From: Nostoc sp. C052
GTDB lineage: Bacteria > Cyanobacteriota > Cyanobacteriia > Cyanobacteriales > Nostocaceae
NCBI RefSeq assembly: GCF_013393905.1
Contig: NZ_CP040275.1
Location: 62,001-126,000 of the forward strand
Reading direction: 5' to 3'
Length of the DNA stretch: 64,000 nt
Shown in pieces: positions 18,533-27,300 of this stretch. The position numbers and the translations under genes are program-made. Numbering within the stretch: the first letter of the stretch is position 1; each line of letters starts with the position of its first letter. The notes beneath the pieces were generated by a model. That model was not told the origin of the DNA, did no database searches, and saw only the letters and a program-made list of their open reading frames with translations.

Positions 18533-19432
18533 TTATCCCTTTAATATATGCTGTGCAATTTTAATTGCTGTTGGCGCTCCTTTAGGATTGCCTGATGCAA
18601 AACATAGTAAAAATAAAGGATTATTGCGTGAGTTACGCAATACAAGTGGATTTTCTGCAACTCCTGCAAATGCTGTTTTCAATCGCTCAACAAAATATTG
18701 ACTAATTAACTCAAAATTAGCTATTTTTTCTGTTTTTTCAGTTGAAGGGTTATTGTCTATCTCAAACAAATTTAGTTGCTTGCTTTGTGGCTTTACAGAT
18801 TGATAAAAAGCTTCAAACCAATCGTCAGTTCCAAATATATTATCAAGTCTTCTTCGCCAAGCTTCTTGAATGTTACCATCGCGCGTTAATAGTCGGTTTA
18901 CCGCCACTCCTAAAGGAAACAGATACCAAAGGTCAATTGCTTGTGTTTGGGCGATTAAAACAATTGTCTCCCACGGAATTTGCATTCCAAATGGATCTAA
19001 GAATAGTACTGCGCGATTCTTTCGCCAATCCTTACTACATAAATTTTTTAAATAAATATTAGCATCTTCATTAATTATTATTATATCTTGACTTTTATCT
19101 GGAAACTCTACTTTCAACTGCTCTAAGTCAGATATTTTATTTTTGTCCTTTTCAATAAAAATGTATCGATTAAACCTTGGTTCTACCTGAAGTGCAATTC
19201 GTGCTGAACCATCCATAAATCTTTGTGGTTCTTGCTCAATGAGTTCGGGAAATAGTAATTGACTTTGTTGTTCTGCATCTTTAAGTTCCCTATATCCCGT
19301 ACCTGCAAAAGCATCTATATAAGCATATTTTAGTCCCTTATCTTTTAATACATATACGTAAGCAGGAAGATATTTACGAATTCGATTTAATTTCTCTTCT
19401 GTCCAATCACCACCGAATATTTGTTTGTTCAT
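18533..19432 (-). CDS. tcmP: Three-Cys-motif partner protein TcmP
   Basis: 299 residues. The start IFGGDWTEEKLNRIRKYLPAY and the segment YAYIDAFAGTGYREL (about residues 37-51) match the TcmP family, with a Rossmann methyltransferase-like motif I; FLDPFGMQIPWET near residue 144 is the motif IV position. TcmP proteins are consistently encoded next to a radical-SAM-type protein with a three-Cys motif, as here (divergent neighbour, 188 bp between starts). The biochemical role of the pair is unknown; nucleic-acid modification is a plausible guess. The location beside BREX suggests a defence island. Confidence 0.8.
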   Translation of the reverse strand: MNKQIFGGDWTEEKLNRIRKYLPAYVYVLKDKGLKYAYIDAFAGTGYRELKDAEQQSQLLFPELIEQEPQRFMDGSARIALQVEPRFNRYIFIEKDKNKISDLEQLKVEFPDKSQDIIIINEDANIYLKNLCSKDWRKNRAVLFLDPFGMQIPWETIVLIAQTQAIDLWYLFPLGVAVNRLLTRDGNIQEAWRRRLDNIFGTDDWFEAFYQSVKPQSKQLNLFEIDNNPSTEKTEKIANFELISQYFVERLKTAFAGVAENPLVLRNSRNNPLFLLCFASGNPKGAPTAIKIAQHILKG

Positions 19433-19620
19433 ATATTTACTTAAATAACCTAAGTAGATTATAGTTTCTATTTGGATTAAGCAATTAATTTAAAAAATAT
19501 TTCAATTAAGAAAATGCTATAATTCTAATATTAAAAATTAAATAATTATAATAAAATTTCCAATGATAAAATCATGGCAATTTTAAAGATATAAACTTTT
19601 ATAGAAAATGGGTATATTCT
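19433..19620. promoter_or_regulatory. Divergent AT-rich promoter region for tcmP and the radical SAM gene
   Basis: 188 bp between two divergent starts, strongly AT-rich, so it must hold both promoters. No distinct operator or -10 box is assigned. Confidence 0.4.
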
Positions 19621-20595
19621 ATGTCGATTGTCAAAGGTACTGAAGAAATAGTTAAACCACTTCAAGAAAGTGAGCTTAACAAAAAGGGATTATGTGACTA
19701 TGTAATCAACGTGGCATCAGGTTGTTTACATGGTTGTACCTTCTGTTATGTCCCCTCAACTCCAGCAATTCGAGCAAGGCAGTCACATCTAAAAAACAAA
19801 GGAGTCGATAACCCGCAAATGGACTGGGGACAATACCTGTTTCTCCGTCAAGAAATCCCTCAGAAGCTAGAAAAAATACTTAGCCGTAAGAAGGCTTGGA
19901 GAGAGACACCAGCCGGGAAAGGTGTAGTTTTACTCTGCTCAGGTACTGATCCATATCAAAACAATCAGACTGCAAGTGTTACCCGCAGTACTGTTGAGAT
20001 TTTATTGAAGTATAACAAGAAAGTTAGAATTTTAACTCGTAGCCCATTATGGGTGAAGGATATCGACATCCTTAAGCACAAGAATGTAACGGTAGGGATG
20101 AGCTTGCCTTACCTAGATGATGACTTGAGTCGGCAAATTGAACCTCATGCACCTTCACCAAGTCTGCGCTATGAGGCAATGCTTGAAGGTTACAAAGCTG
20201 GGTGCCGATTATATGTTGCAGTTGCTCCTACTCCTCCCAATATGGCTTTAGATGATTTTAAAAGGCATCTAGAGAAAGTAATGTGTATTAGCCCGGAAGT
20301 CATCTTTTGGGAACCTATTAATGCTCGTGGCAGTAACGGTAAAAGAATGATGGCAGCAGGGCTAGATTTTGCAGAGGCTATTATGACTAAAAACTCATGG
20401 GCTGAATGCTTTATTAAACAATGGGAATATATAGAAACTGCTGCAACTGAGTTAGGATGTTTTGATAAACTTCATATTTGGGTTGATCCTGGTTTAAAAG
20501 ACTATGTAGATAGTGCAAAACTTGAACACTGGCTGTATAAACCCACATCTGAAAAATGGGATAAATTAGAATATTTACCAAAAAAAGCAGCTTAA
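19621..20595 (+). CDS. Radical SAM protein of the SPL / three-Cys-motif type
   Basis: 324 residues. The cluster-binding motif CLHGCTFC (Cys35, Cys39, Cys42) has CxxxCxxC spacing for a [4Fe-4S] cluster with S-adenosylmethionine. VVLLCSGTDPYQNNQ, TRSTVEILLKYNKKVRILTRS and VGMSLPYLDDD follow the layout of spore-photoproduct-lyase-like proteins (COG1533). The partner TcmP is encoded divergently. A tandem modification or repair activity on nucleic acid is likely, but the substrate is not known. Confidence 0.82.
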   Translation: MSIVKGTEEIVKPLQESELNKKGLCDYVINVASGCLHGCTFCYVPSTPAIRARQSHLKNKGVDNPQMDWGQYLFLRQEIPQKLEKILSRKKAWRETPAGKGVVLLCSGTDPYQNNQTASVTRSTVEILLKYNKKVRILTRSPLWVKDIDILKHKNVTVGMSLPYLDDDLSRQIEPHAPSPSLRYEAMLEGYKAGCRLYVAVAPTPPNMALDDFKRHLEKVMCISPEVIFWEPINARGSNGKRMMAAGLDFAEAIMTKNSWAECFIKQWEYIETAATELGCFDKLHIWVDPGLKDYVDSAKLEHWLYKPTSEKWDKLEYLPKKAA

Positions 20596-20721
20596 TTATA
20601 TAGCATTTCAAGATTACTTGAATAAAAATAAAAGTTCATTTTATCATTCCTAAAAAGTTTATTCCTACATAATCACTTTATAGAAAATGGGATTTACCAT
20701 AAATTTTATATTTACATTACT
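20596..20721. other. Short AT-rich intergenic region
   Basis: 126 bp between two convergent genes (radical SAM and the membrane protein). AT-rich; I see no strong hairpin terminator. Confidence 0.3.
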
Positions 20722-21444
20722 CTATTTATCATCAGATAAATTGTGCAGTTTGCCATTAATAAAGTGATAGGTTCGTTTATGTTCTAGGTATTCATATAAG
20801 GGGCGATGATGGAACCGTAACTCTTCAGTCTGCTCTTTTGAAAATTTCTGACTTAGTGGATCAGCATAATTTTCTGGAAACTTCATAAAATTCCAAATTA
20901 CAAAAAGTGATTGTTCTGAAAGATTATGTACTGAAGAAAATCTACTTTGAGGCTCTCCAGGTACTGGTATACTAGATTGCTTTGCTGCTTCATGTATATC
21001 TAAATTGGCATCACTAGCTCCATAAAAGAAAGCAGCAGTAATATCCTTATCGTTTGGATTTAAAATTTCCCACAACTGATGACGATATCGATCTGTCTCA
21101 ATTTGCAAAATACTTTTATGCTCTTCCTCTGTAATCTTTTTAGAAAGATATAGAGATTGCTGAAGTATCCTAGCTGCTGAAATCCATTTAAGTCGATTAT
21201 TATTCCTATCTCTTAAAAGCTCAACAGTGTGATTAAAACCTGAAAGCGACTGTTCAAGAAAAAATTTAGAAACTTGCTTTTCTTTATCTGCTAACTTTGC
21301 AGCTTCATTTAAGAAAATGCCAGAAAAAGCAGCACAGGTTCCTGCTAAAGTTACATTATCAACCTTACCTTGGATATAAAAAATAACTGTTAAAATAGCT
21401 GTGATAAGAAACAATAATGCTAATATTCTTAAAAAGAACTTCAT
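20722..21444 (-). CDS. Membrane-anchored protein of unknown function
   Basis: 240 residues. An N-terminal TM helix (ILALLFLITAILTVIFYI, residues 7-24) is followed by a weaker hydrophobic stretch (VTLAGTCAAFSGIFLNEAAK). The rest is a hydrophilic helical domain with conserved-looking LRWISAARILQQS-type residues (KWISAARILQQSLYLSKK) and a C-terminal RPLYEYLEHKRTYHFI. The family is not recognised. It lies between tcmP/radical SAM and BREX, so it could be a membrane effector or an unrelated gene. Confidence 0.55.
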   Translation of the reverse strand: MKFFLRILALLFLITAILTVIFYIQGKVDNVTLAGTCAAFSGIFLNEAAKLADKEKQVSKFFLEQSLSGFNHTVELLRDRNNNRLKWISAARILQQSLYLSKKITEEEHKSILQIETDRYRHQLWEILNPNDKDITAAFFYGASDANLDIHEAAKQSSIPVPGEPQSRFSSVHNLSEQSLFVIWNFMKFPENYADPLSQKFSKEQTEELRFHHRPLYEYLEHKRTYHFINGKLHNLSDDK

Positions 21445-21849
21445 AAGCTATATTAATCTCAAATCGCTATTGTATTACAATAATTAATTTCATTTTCAGA
21501 ATAAAATATTATTAAGATAATTGACGACAAATAATTGCCTATCTTAACAAAACTGCACAGTATGAATGGTTAATTGTAGTTGAGCATTACATTACACCAT
21601 CCTTAGCGTAGGATATATTAACATATTTAGTTTTTGCTACTGCATTGCTGTGGTTATACAGGTGCTTGCCCTTGGAGTTAAACAAATGATCACAGGTGAA
21701 ATAAAGTCAAAAGTAGATCGCCTTTGGAAGTATTAAACTCCGAAACCTTGACGAAAATGTAATAGGAGATTTACATAGGAGGATGCTAACGAGCATTTCC
21801 TGAAAAACATTTAAATCCATAACTCACTATCTAGGTTTGAGAAAGGGTT
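21445..21849. other. 405-bp intergenic region upstream of brxA
   Basis: Contains the hsdM 5' remnant at 21686-21736 and, at 21775-21782, an unused AGGAGG-like sequence directly before an ATG that runs into a stop after six codons. The remainder is AT-rich and shows no other feature. Confidence 0.4.
21686..21736 (+). pseudogene. hsdM: Remnant of a type I restriction hsdM gene (first 16 codons)
   Basis: A GGAG ribosome site nine bases upstream, then ATG and the 16-residue sequence MITGEIKSKVDRLWKY before a stop. MITGE(L/I)KSQ(I/V)DR(I/L)W is the typical start of type I HsdM methyltransferases, which normally continue DAFWSGGISNP. Only the start survives. This implies that a type I restriction-modification operon once began here and was deleted, with BREX now following. 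Confidence 0.55.
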
Positions 21850-21876
21850 TTGCTTGCCTTCTCTATTGTTTCGATT

Positions 21877-22479
21877 ATGCCTGAAACTGCTTATACTGCT
21901 CGTACTAACAATGCTTTTGTTCTAATTGAAACCCTTCGAGTTGCTGAACTGATGTACCAAGGTGCAACCCAGGAAGATATTCGGCAACGGGTATTGGTGG
22001 AGGATTTGTTTCAACTGCGCTCTCAAGCTTCCCGTGAGCGGGCGCTGCAAACTATTCTCAAACGTCTTCAGCAAGTCCCAGAGGAATATATTCAATTAAT
22101 TGCCACTGGCAACCCTGATATCCGCCGATTCACCATATTGTTTCTGATTCTGCGAGAACATCGCCTTCTGCGCGAACTCATTGATGAAGTCCTGCTAGAC
22201 AAAATTAAGGGTTTTAATTACGTCGTAACGACTGCTGATTTGCGAACCTTCTTTGAAGGAAAACGAGATCAAAATTTAACTGTGGCTGCATGGTCAAACT
22301 CCACCTATAAAAAAGCTGCTAGCAACACTTTACTAGTGCTAGTAAATGCGGGTCTGTTGCAACCCACGTTTCCAAGAGGAAATTATCAAATTCGCTCTGT
22401 TCCGATACCATCAGCCTTGCGTCAAAAGCTACTTGCTGATGGGCTAAGTTATTACTTGACTCTCATGCTTGATTTTTAA
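21877..22479 (+). CDS. brxA: BREX protein BrxA (DUF1819)
   Basis: 200 residues from the ATG at 21877; a TTG at 21850 would add nine residues. The sequence NNAFVLIETLRVAELMYQG, with DLFQLRSQASRERALQTILKRL and the C-terminal winged-helix-like TYKKAASNTLLVLVNAGLLQP, fits BrxA, a small DNA-binding BREX component. In standard type 1 loci brxA is the first gene of the operon, next to brxB. Here it lies at the opposite end on the other strand, converging on brxL, with the two stop codons overlapping (22476-22479). Confidence 0.85.
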   Translation: MPETAYTARTNNAFVLIETLRVAELMYQGATQEDIRQRVLVEDLFQLRSQASRERALQTILKRLQQVPEEYIQLIATGNPDIRRFTILFLILREHRLLRELIDEVLLDKIKGFNYVVTTADLRTFFEGKRDQNLTVAAWSNSTYKKAASNTLLVLVNAGLLQPTFPRGNYQIRSVPIPSALRQKLLADGLSYYLTLMLDF

Positions 22480-24494
22480 TCGACTGCTAACGCTTTAAAT
22501 ACCGCGTCTACGGGGTCAGCGTAAAATGATGTTTGAAATTTAGCAAACAACTCTGGCGGAACACTGGCTAAGTCCACAGCGCTTGCCATTGGTAAGAGGA
22601 TACGTTTAGCGCCAGCATCAAAGGCTACTTGCAGGCTACCTGCTAGGTTGCTGACTGGTGTAATTGTCCCACCAATGGTCATTTCCCCAAATATTGCAAA
22701 TTGCGTTTGAACACTACGTTTTAGAGAAGCAGAACATAAAGAAACGAACAATGCTAATCCACTCTCTTGGGGTGCGCCAGACCCTTGCAAGTCTAGTAAC
22801 TGGAGCAAAAAATCCAAATTACTTGGGTGAATGCTACTGCTAACTCTTTGAGCGTTAGCTTTAAAGTAATTCATAGCAATGTTTAAACTATCCTTCATCT
22901 TGCCAGCCGTTGCTAAACCAGTACGTACTAGCTTGCCACTACCGGGTACTGCTTGCAGTTCAAGTTTGAATACCCCAATTATGCCGCTATCTCCAGTACT
23001 GACAAAGTGCAAGTGACCGGGAGTCAGCATTTCCTGACTAATCAAGCTCGAACCACCCTGTTCCGGTACTGAGACAAAATGTTCATCTAGAGTTTCCAAG
23101 TCGATGTAACTGAAATGCACATCGTAAAATTCCATTCCACCAATTTTCTTTAACTGTTCTTTCACGCGCCGTCGCACCCGCAGCCCATACACTAGGGCTT
23201 CACGCACATCTTCCTTACTAAATGAGCCATCTGGGAAAAGCAGTTTTAGCAGCCCTGATACAGTTTTGCGAACTGCTTGAACATCTCGTTGCTTAAGATT
23301 GTTACCTAGTCTGAAGTGGAGGTCTATGGCATCGGCAAAACTGCGTTTACGCATTTCCCGCAGCCACTCCGCTAAGTAATCGACAATAAACCCGTACTGG
23401 TTGGTAAAATTCTCCGGGCTAAATTTGGGGATTTCCCAGCCAGGAATATAAGCGTGAAAACGGTCGAAGAAGGCGGTGTCAATCATGGCTTCGGGGAAAG
23501 GTGCTAGCAGGTGTGAGGTCTTCACCAAAGATTCCACGCTTTGATTAATGTTGCCGACAAAGACCATAGAAGCATTGGCGGTAATCTCCGCCTTACCACG
23601 TGCAAAAGAACCTGATGCCATGTAGTCTTTCATGATTTGTACACCGTCGTTATCATGGAAGCTCATGCCTGCTACTTCATCAAAGGCAACCACGTCAAAT
23701 AAACCCACTAGTCCCACGCGACGATTGGACATATTGTAGAAAAGATTCGCTACTGTAGTTTTTCCACCAGAAACCAAGATTGAGTTAGGAGAAACTTCTT
23801 TGTAGACGTGGGATTTACCTGTAGAACGGGGCCCAAGTTCGCAGCAGTTGTAGTTATTTTCACAAAGGGCTACCAAACGGGCAAGTAGATGCCATTTTAC
23901 GTCTTCACTGACGGTAGTGGGTTCCAGTCCTGTTGACCGAATTAGCAGGTCAATCCATTCACTGCGGGTAAAAGCTGGGCGACCCGCAAACAGTTCATCC
24001 ATATCCACACTAGGCATTTGGATAGGTTTGAGGCTTCCCACAATGAAGGGACTGGGTTTGGTTCCTGCTTCATATTCCAGTTGTAAAATACACCAAATAC
24101 CACCACCCAAAAGCTTTTGGTTGGGTTTGACAATTTCTGGGTCAATGACTACGCCTTTTACACCCAGGTTCATTAAAGTTCCCTGGTAGATGTCATCTCT
24201 GTCATTGAGCGTAACCGTTACCCGGTCAATGATGGTGAATCGTCCCAATTCCCGAATTTTAGATTTGATCTGTTCTGCTTCATCAGGACGGACATAATTC
24301 TGTGCCAGGATGTTTTTTACACGAGTAACCCCTTCTTCAATGGTGGTTTCGTCGTCGGTCGCGCAATACATACCGAGTAGGTATTCCAGCACATACACTG
24401 GTACGTTAGCACCTTCTTTAATACGTTTAGTCAGGTCTTTACGTACTACCTTTCCAGGGTAAATGCTGTTTAGTTTTTGATTCAGGTCATCCAT
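22476..24494 (-). CDS. brxL: BREX Lon-like protease/ATPase BrxL
   Basis: 672 residues, usual length. Order: N-terminal BREX-specific region, an AAA+ domain with Walker A GPRSTGKSH (about residue 223) and Walker B VVAFDEVAG (about residue 271), then a Lon-type C-terminal domain (GSGAPQESGLALFVSLCSAS and AGAKRILLP, which carries the Lys of the Ser-Lys dyad). BrxL is the hallmark of type 1 BREX and forms DNA-binding rings (family knowledge). It lies 59 bp after pglZ, co-directional. Confidence 0.92.
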   Translation of the reverse strand: MDDLNQKLNSIYPGKVVRKDLTKRIKEGANVPVYVLEYLLGMYCATDDETTIEEGVTRVKNILAQNYVRPDEAEQIKSKIRELGRFTIIDRVTVTLNDRDDIYQGTLMNLGVKGVVIDPEIVKPNQKLLGGGIWCILQLEYEAGTKPSPFIVGSLKPIQMPSVDMDELFAGRPAFTRSEWIDLLIRSTGLEPTTVSEDVKWHLLARLVALCENNYNCCELGPRSTGKSHVYKEVSPNSILVSGGKTTVANLFYNMSNRRVGLVGLFDVVAFDEVAGMSFHDNDGVQIMKDYMASGSFARGKAEITANASMVFVGNINQSVESLVKTSHLLAPFPEAMIDTAFFDRFHAYIPGWEIPKFSPENFTNQYGFIVDYLAEWLREMRKRSFADAIDLHFRLGNNLKQRDVQAVRKTVSGLLKLLFPDGSFSKEDVREALVYGLRVRRRVKEQLKKIGGMEFYDVHFSYIDLETLDEHFVSVPEQGGSSLISQEMLTPGHLHFVSTGDSGIIGVFKLELQAVPGSGKLVRTGLATAGKMKDSLNIAMNYFKANAQRVSSSIHPSNLDFLLQLLDLQGSGAPQESGLALFVSLCSASLKRSVQTQFAIFGEMTIGGTITPVSNLAGSLQVAFDAGAKRILLPMASAVDLASVPPELFAKFQTSFYADPVDAVFKALAVD

Positions 24495-24553
24495 TTTAGG
24501 GCAGGGAGCAGGAGAGAATAATTTGATATCACCGATATTGTGACTATATTGGC

Positions 24554-27121
24554 TTAGAAATCTCCAAAGTCGTTAGCGATCCCTAAACTAACTGCCCAGG
24601 TTTCTCGGAGCAATTCACTCTCATCGTCTGCATCCTTAACTATTAAATAGACGTTACTAGGAGGATTAGCGGTAGTTACGGTCAACCTTAAGCTAATTTC
24701 TCGATCGCTAGGATGAGGGCTAGTGCTGCTTAAGTTTGCTCCTCGCACATCTGTTATCGGTATATTAGTTTGGGGATCGTAGAACGCAACTGTAATTTGA
24801 CGCGATCGCCATCTCCCCTCAACTGCATCACTTTGTACTAATGTCAATGTAAAACGATTATTCGTTACCCGCCGAACTCTGGCACTTACCTGTACCCCTA
24901 CTTTCCGGGCTGGGCCTTCGTCTCCTTTAACCGCCCTTTGGTGATGATAGGTGATGACTGGTACGCAGACTTCTTGGAGAGATGCCCCGCCGTGGACAAA
25001 CTGCGCTCCTGCACCTTGGACGGCAAAGCGTAAACTACCACGAGGTACGATCGCAACTGTGCCATTTTCTGTATAGGGCAGGTTAAAGTGCAGTAAGGTT
25101 GAGTCATTCAACTGTTCTCGTGCTAGCAGGTAGCGGCGTTTGCCTTCCAGTACTACTTCACCACTTGGTAGGGGTCGCTTGTCTGCTTCTTGAATGGGGC
25201 GACGTTGGTATAAAAAACCGTGGTCTGCGGTGATAATAACGTTTGTACCATTGATAGAATTACAAATTTTCTTTACCAGCCGTAGCAGTTCGCTAATTGC
25301 TGTTCCGCAAGCTGATAGTACTTGACGTTCGCTGGATGCCTGATCGCCGATCGCATCAATGACGTTGTGATAAATGTAGATTAGGCGATAAGGTTGCACA
25401 GCAGCCCGTCCTTCGTCAGTATTCATCTCTAGCAGGTCTTTGGCACTAAGTACTGTAGCTTCTACCCGACTATTTTGATTTAGTACCTTTTGCCTTGCTA
25501 ATGCTCCTTTAGTACCAAGCCCATCCAGTCGGACATCATCATCACCTGGTATCAGTTCTAGCTTTGACCCTGGAAGAAGTGCTGCCATACCCAACCGTGT
25601 CACGCTGGGTAAAACTCCCAATTGTGCCTCTAGGCTGGTTTCACCCCGAACTTCTTTTTTAATCACCTCTTCGAGTTCGCTGGCGACTTCATAGCGCAAA
25701 GCATCGGAGATAATCACAAATACTTTTTCGCGATCGCTCCGTTCTAAAATTGGGAATACGTGCCTGCCAAAAAATCTAGTTTGGGATGCTACGCCCTCCA
25801 ATTCCCAGTTGTTGTTGCTAACGGCATCAGACCAAGCTTCTCCTAGACTATCCAGGAACCATTGGGTGTATAGATTTTCCACATCGTCAATTAAACCCTT
25901 GAGGATATCCCCTTGGGCATCATCGCTCTTGACGATAAAGTGGCGATAAGCTTTGTCAAAGGAGTGTAAATCGCTGGCGTAGGCTTTGAAGAGAAGTGGG
26001 GCTGGCTGGCAGAATCCTTCTGGATACTGCTGCTTAAATTCCAAAAGAGCGATCGCAGCTTCCAATGCTTGATAAATCTTCTCATACTGGGGGAACCAAA
26101 TCAGGGTATGACGTGCCTGTAACCAAGTTCGCCAGGGTGTCAATTCTGTTACTTGTTGCCCCATTTGCATTTGCAGGGTTTTAACGCAGGTGCGGATTAA
26201 TACCTTATCTACCACCTCGAAACTGGCTGCTTCAAATAAAACTTCCGGCTCTAAATTCTCTATAGCATCAAATATATGTAATTGTTCTGCCACCTCACTG
26301 CTGAGGATCTTCCAGCCTAGAGAATCTTGCTGGTCGCGCATCCACTGGTCGATAAAAGCATAAGCTCGTTGTCCAGGAGTGATGACTTGGTTTGCTAGCT
26401 GGGGCGGGATGGTATCGTGCAGAGATTTAGCAAAATGAGTAATTAACAACTGCACGAATAGCTTGTTTAAACTGGGGTTTTGCTTAGGAAAATCCGTGTG
26501 TTCTTGGACTACTTCCCAGAAAGCTTCAGGGGAGATAAAACGCTCAATATCAGACCAGAGGGTGTTATCCGACTCTAATAACCCTCCTAGCAGCACCCGC
26601 CGAATCAGTGTCCCTGCATCCGGTACTTTTAAGCCTGCGAGGACGGAAAGCATAGCCAGGAGTAATCCCCGTTCATCGCTGTCGGGGGAAATACCCATTG
26701 CTTGCAGGGCTTCTGTCCGTTTACGGCTTTTAAAGAATTTCTGATGTTCCCGGATGACAATTTCCAGACCGCGCGATCGCAATCCTAAATCTGCATATAT
26801 GAGGGCGGCGGGGTCAGCAGAGAAGGTTAAACCGCTTTTTTGGATGTCTAGAAGCCAGTTTTCTTGGGGCGCAGGTTCGGGAAAGGGGGCGTACAGTAGA
26901 AAAGTTTGATTAGGTTGCTCGACTAGCAGGTGATATTTGACAGTAAAGGCAGTATCAGCAAGTTGGAGTTTTTCTACGCCTTCGAGTTGGAGTTCATTGA
27001 AGCTGCTGGTAAATTGTTGTTCGGGGTCGTACCAAAACACCACCCTCCGTCCTGGGTGCAACCAACGGGCTGAATCTTGAAAGAGTGTTTCTAAAGTGTT
27101 TTGGATACGAGCGGTGTTCAT
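24554..27121 (-). CDS. pglZ: BREX alkaline-phosphatase-fold protein PglZ
   Basis: 855 residues. The PglZ domain shows VFVIISDALRYEVASELEE (first metal-binding Asp, about residue 470) and VIITADHGFLYQRR (DHG, about residue 632), the metal sites of the alkaline-phosphatase superfamily. The protein is required in every BREX type, though its reaction is not settled. A separate C-terminal beta-rich part follows (about residue 720 on). The 179-bp gap before it (27122-27300) is the longest within the minus-strand run and could hold an internal promoter. It follows the inserted three-gene module. Confidence 0.92.
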   Translation of the reverse strand: MNTARIQNTLETLFQDSARWLHPGRRVVFWYDPEQQFTSSFNELQLEGVEKLQLADTAFTVKYHLLVEQPNQTFLLYAPFPEPAPQENWLLDIQKSGLTFSADPAALIYADLGLRSRGLEIVIREHQKFFKSRKRTEALQAMGISPDSDERGLLLAMLSVLAGLKVPDAGTLIRRVLLGGLLESDNTLWSDIERFISPEAFWEVVQEHTDFPKQNPSLNKLFVQLLITHFAKSLHDTIPPQLANQVITPGQRAYAFIDQWMRDQQDSLGWKILSSEVAEQLHIFDAIENLEPEVLFEAASFEVVDKVLIRTCVKTLQMQMGQQVTELTPWRTWLQARHTLIWFPQYEKIYQALEAAIALLEFKQQYPEGFCQPAPLLFKAYASDLHSFDKAYRHFIVKSDDAQGDILKGLIDDVENLYTQWFLDSLGEAWSDAVSNNNWELEGVASQTRFFGRHVFPILERSDREKVFVIISDALRYEVASELEEVIKKEVRGETSLEAQLGVLPSVTRLGMAALLPGSKLELIPGDDDVRLDGLGTKGALARQKVLNQNSRVEATVLSAKDLLEMNTDEGRAAVQPYRLIYIYHNVIDAIGDQASSERQVLSACGTAISELLRLVKKICNSINGTNVIITADHGFLYQRRPIQEADKRPLPSGEVVLEGKRRYLLAREQLNDSTLLHFNLPYTENGTVAIVPRGSLRFAVQGAGAQFVHGGASLQEVCVPVITYHHQRAVKGDEGPARKVGVQVSARVRRVTNNRFTLTLVQSDAVEGRWRSRQITVAFYDPQTNIPITDVRGANLSSTSPHPSDREISLRLTVTTANPPSNVYLIVKDADDESELLRETWAVSLGIANDFGDF

Positions 27122-27300
27122 AAAATTGTTTACACAACTTTTTAGGAGTGAGTTAAGTTACGTGGGGCAAAAGTTGATGTGATTTTCTTACTGAGGCAGA
27201 ATCAACTCGCAAAAATTTTATTTTTTGCCGTTAAAACAGGAATCATAGCCTTATAGTGTTTTTTTGTCGTTAGCTAATGGACATCTGTTTAGGAGATACA
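27122..27300. promoter_or_regulatory. Possible internal promoter upstream of pglZ
   Basis: A 179-bp non-coding gap inside an otherwise tightly packed minus-strand run; other gaps are 28-64 bp or overlaps. This would allow pglZ-brxL to be expressed separately from the upstream module. No consensus box is assigned. Confidence 0.3.

Noticed and set aside
23917..24189. A plus-strand 90-residue frame inside brxL
   Set aside because: It is a shadow on the opposite strand of a clear gene, with no start context and no family.
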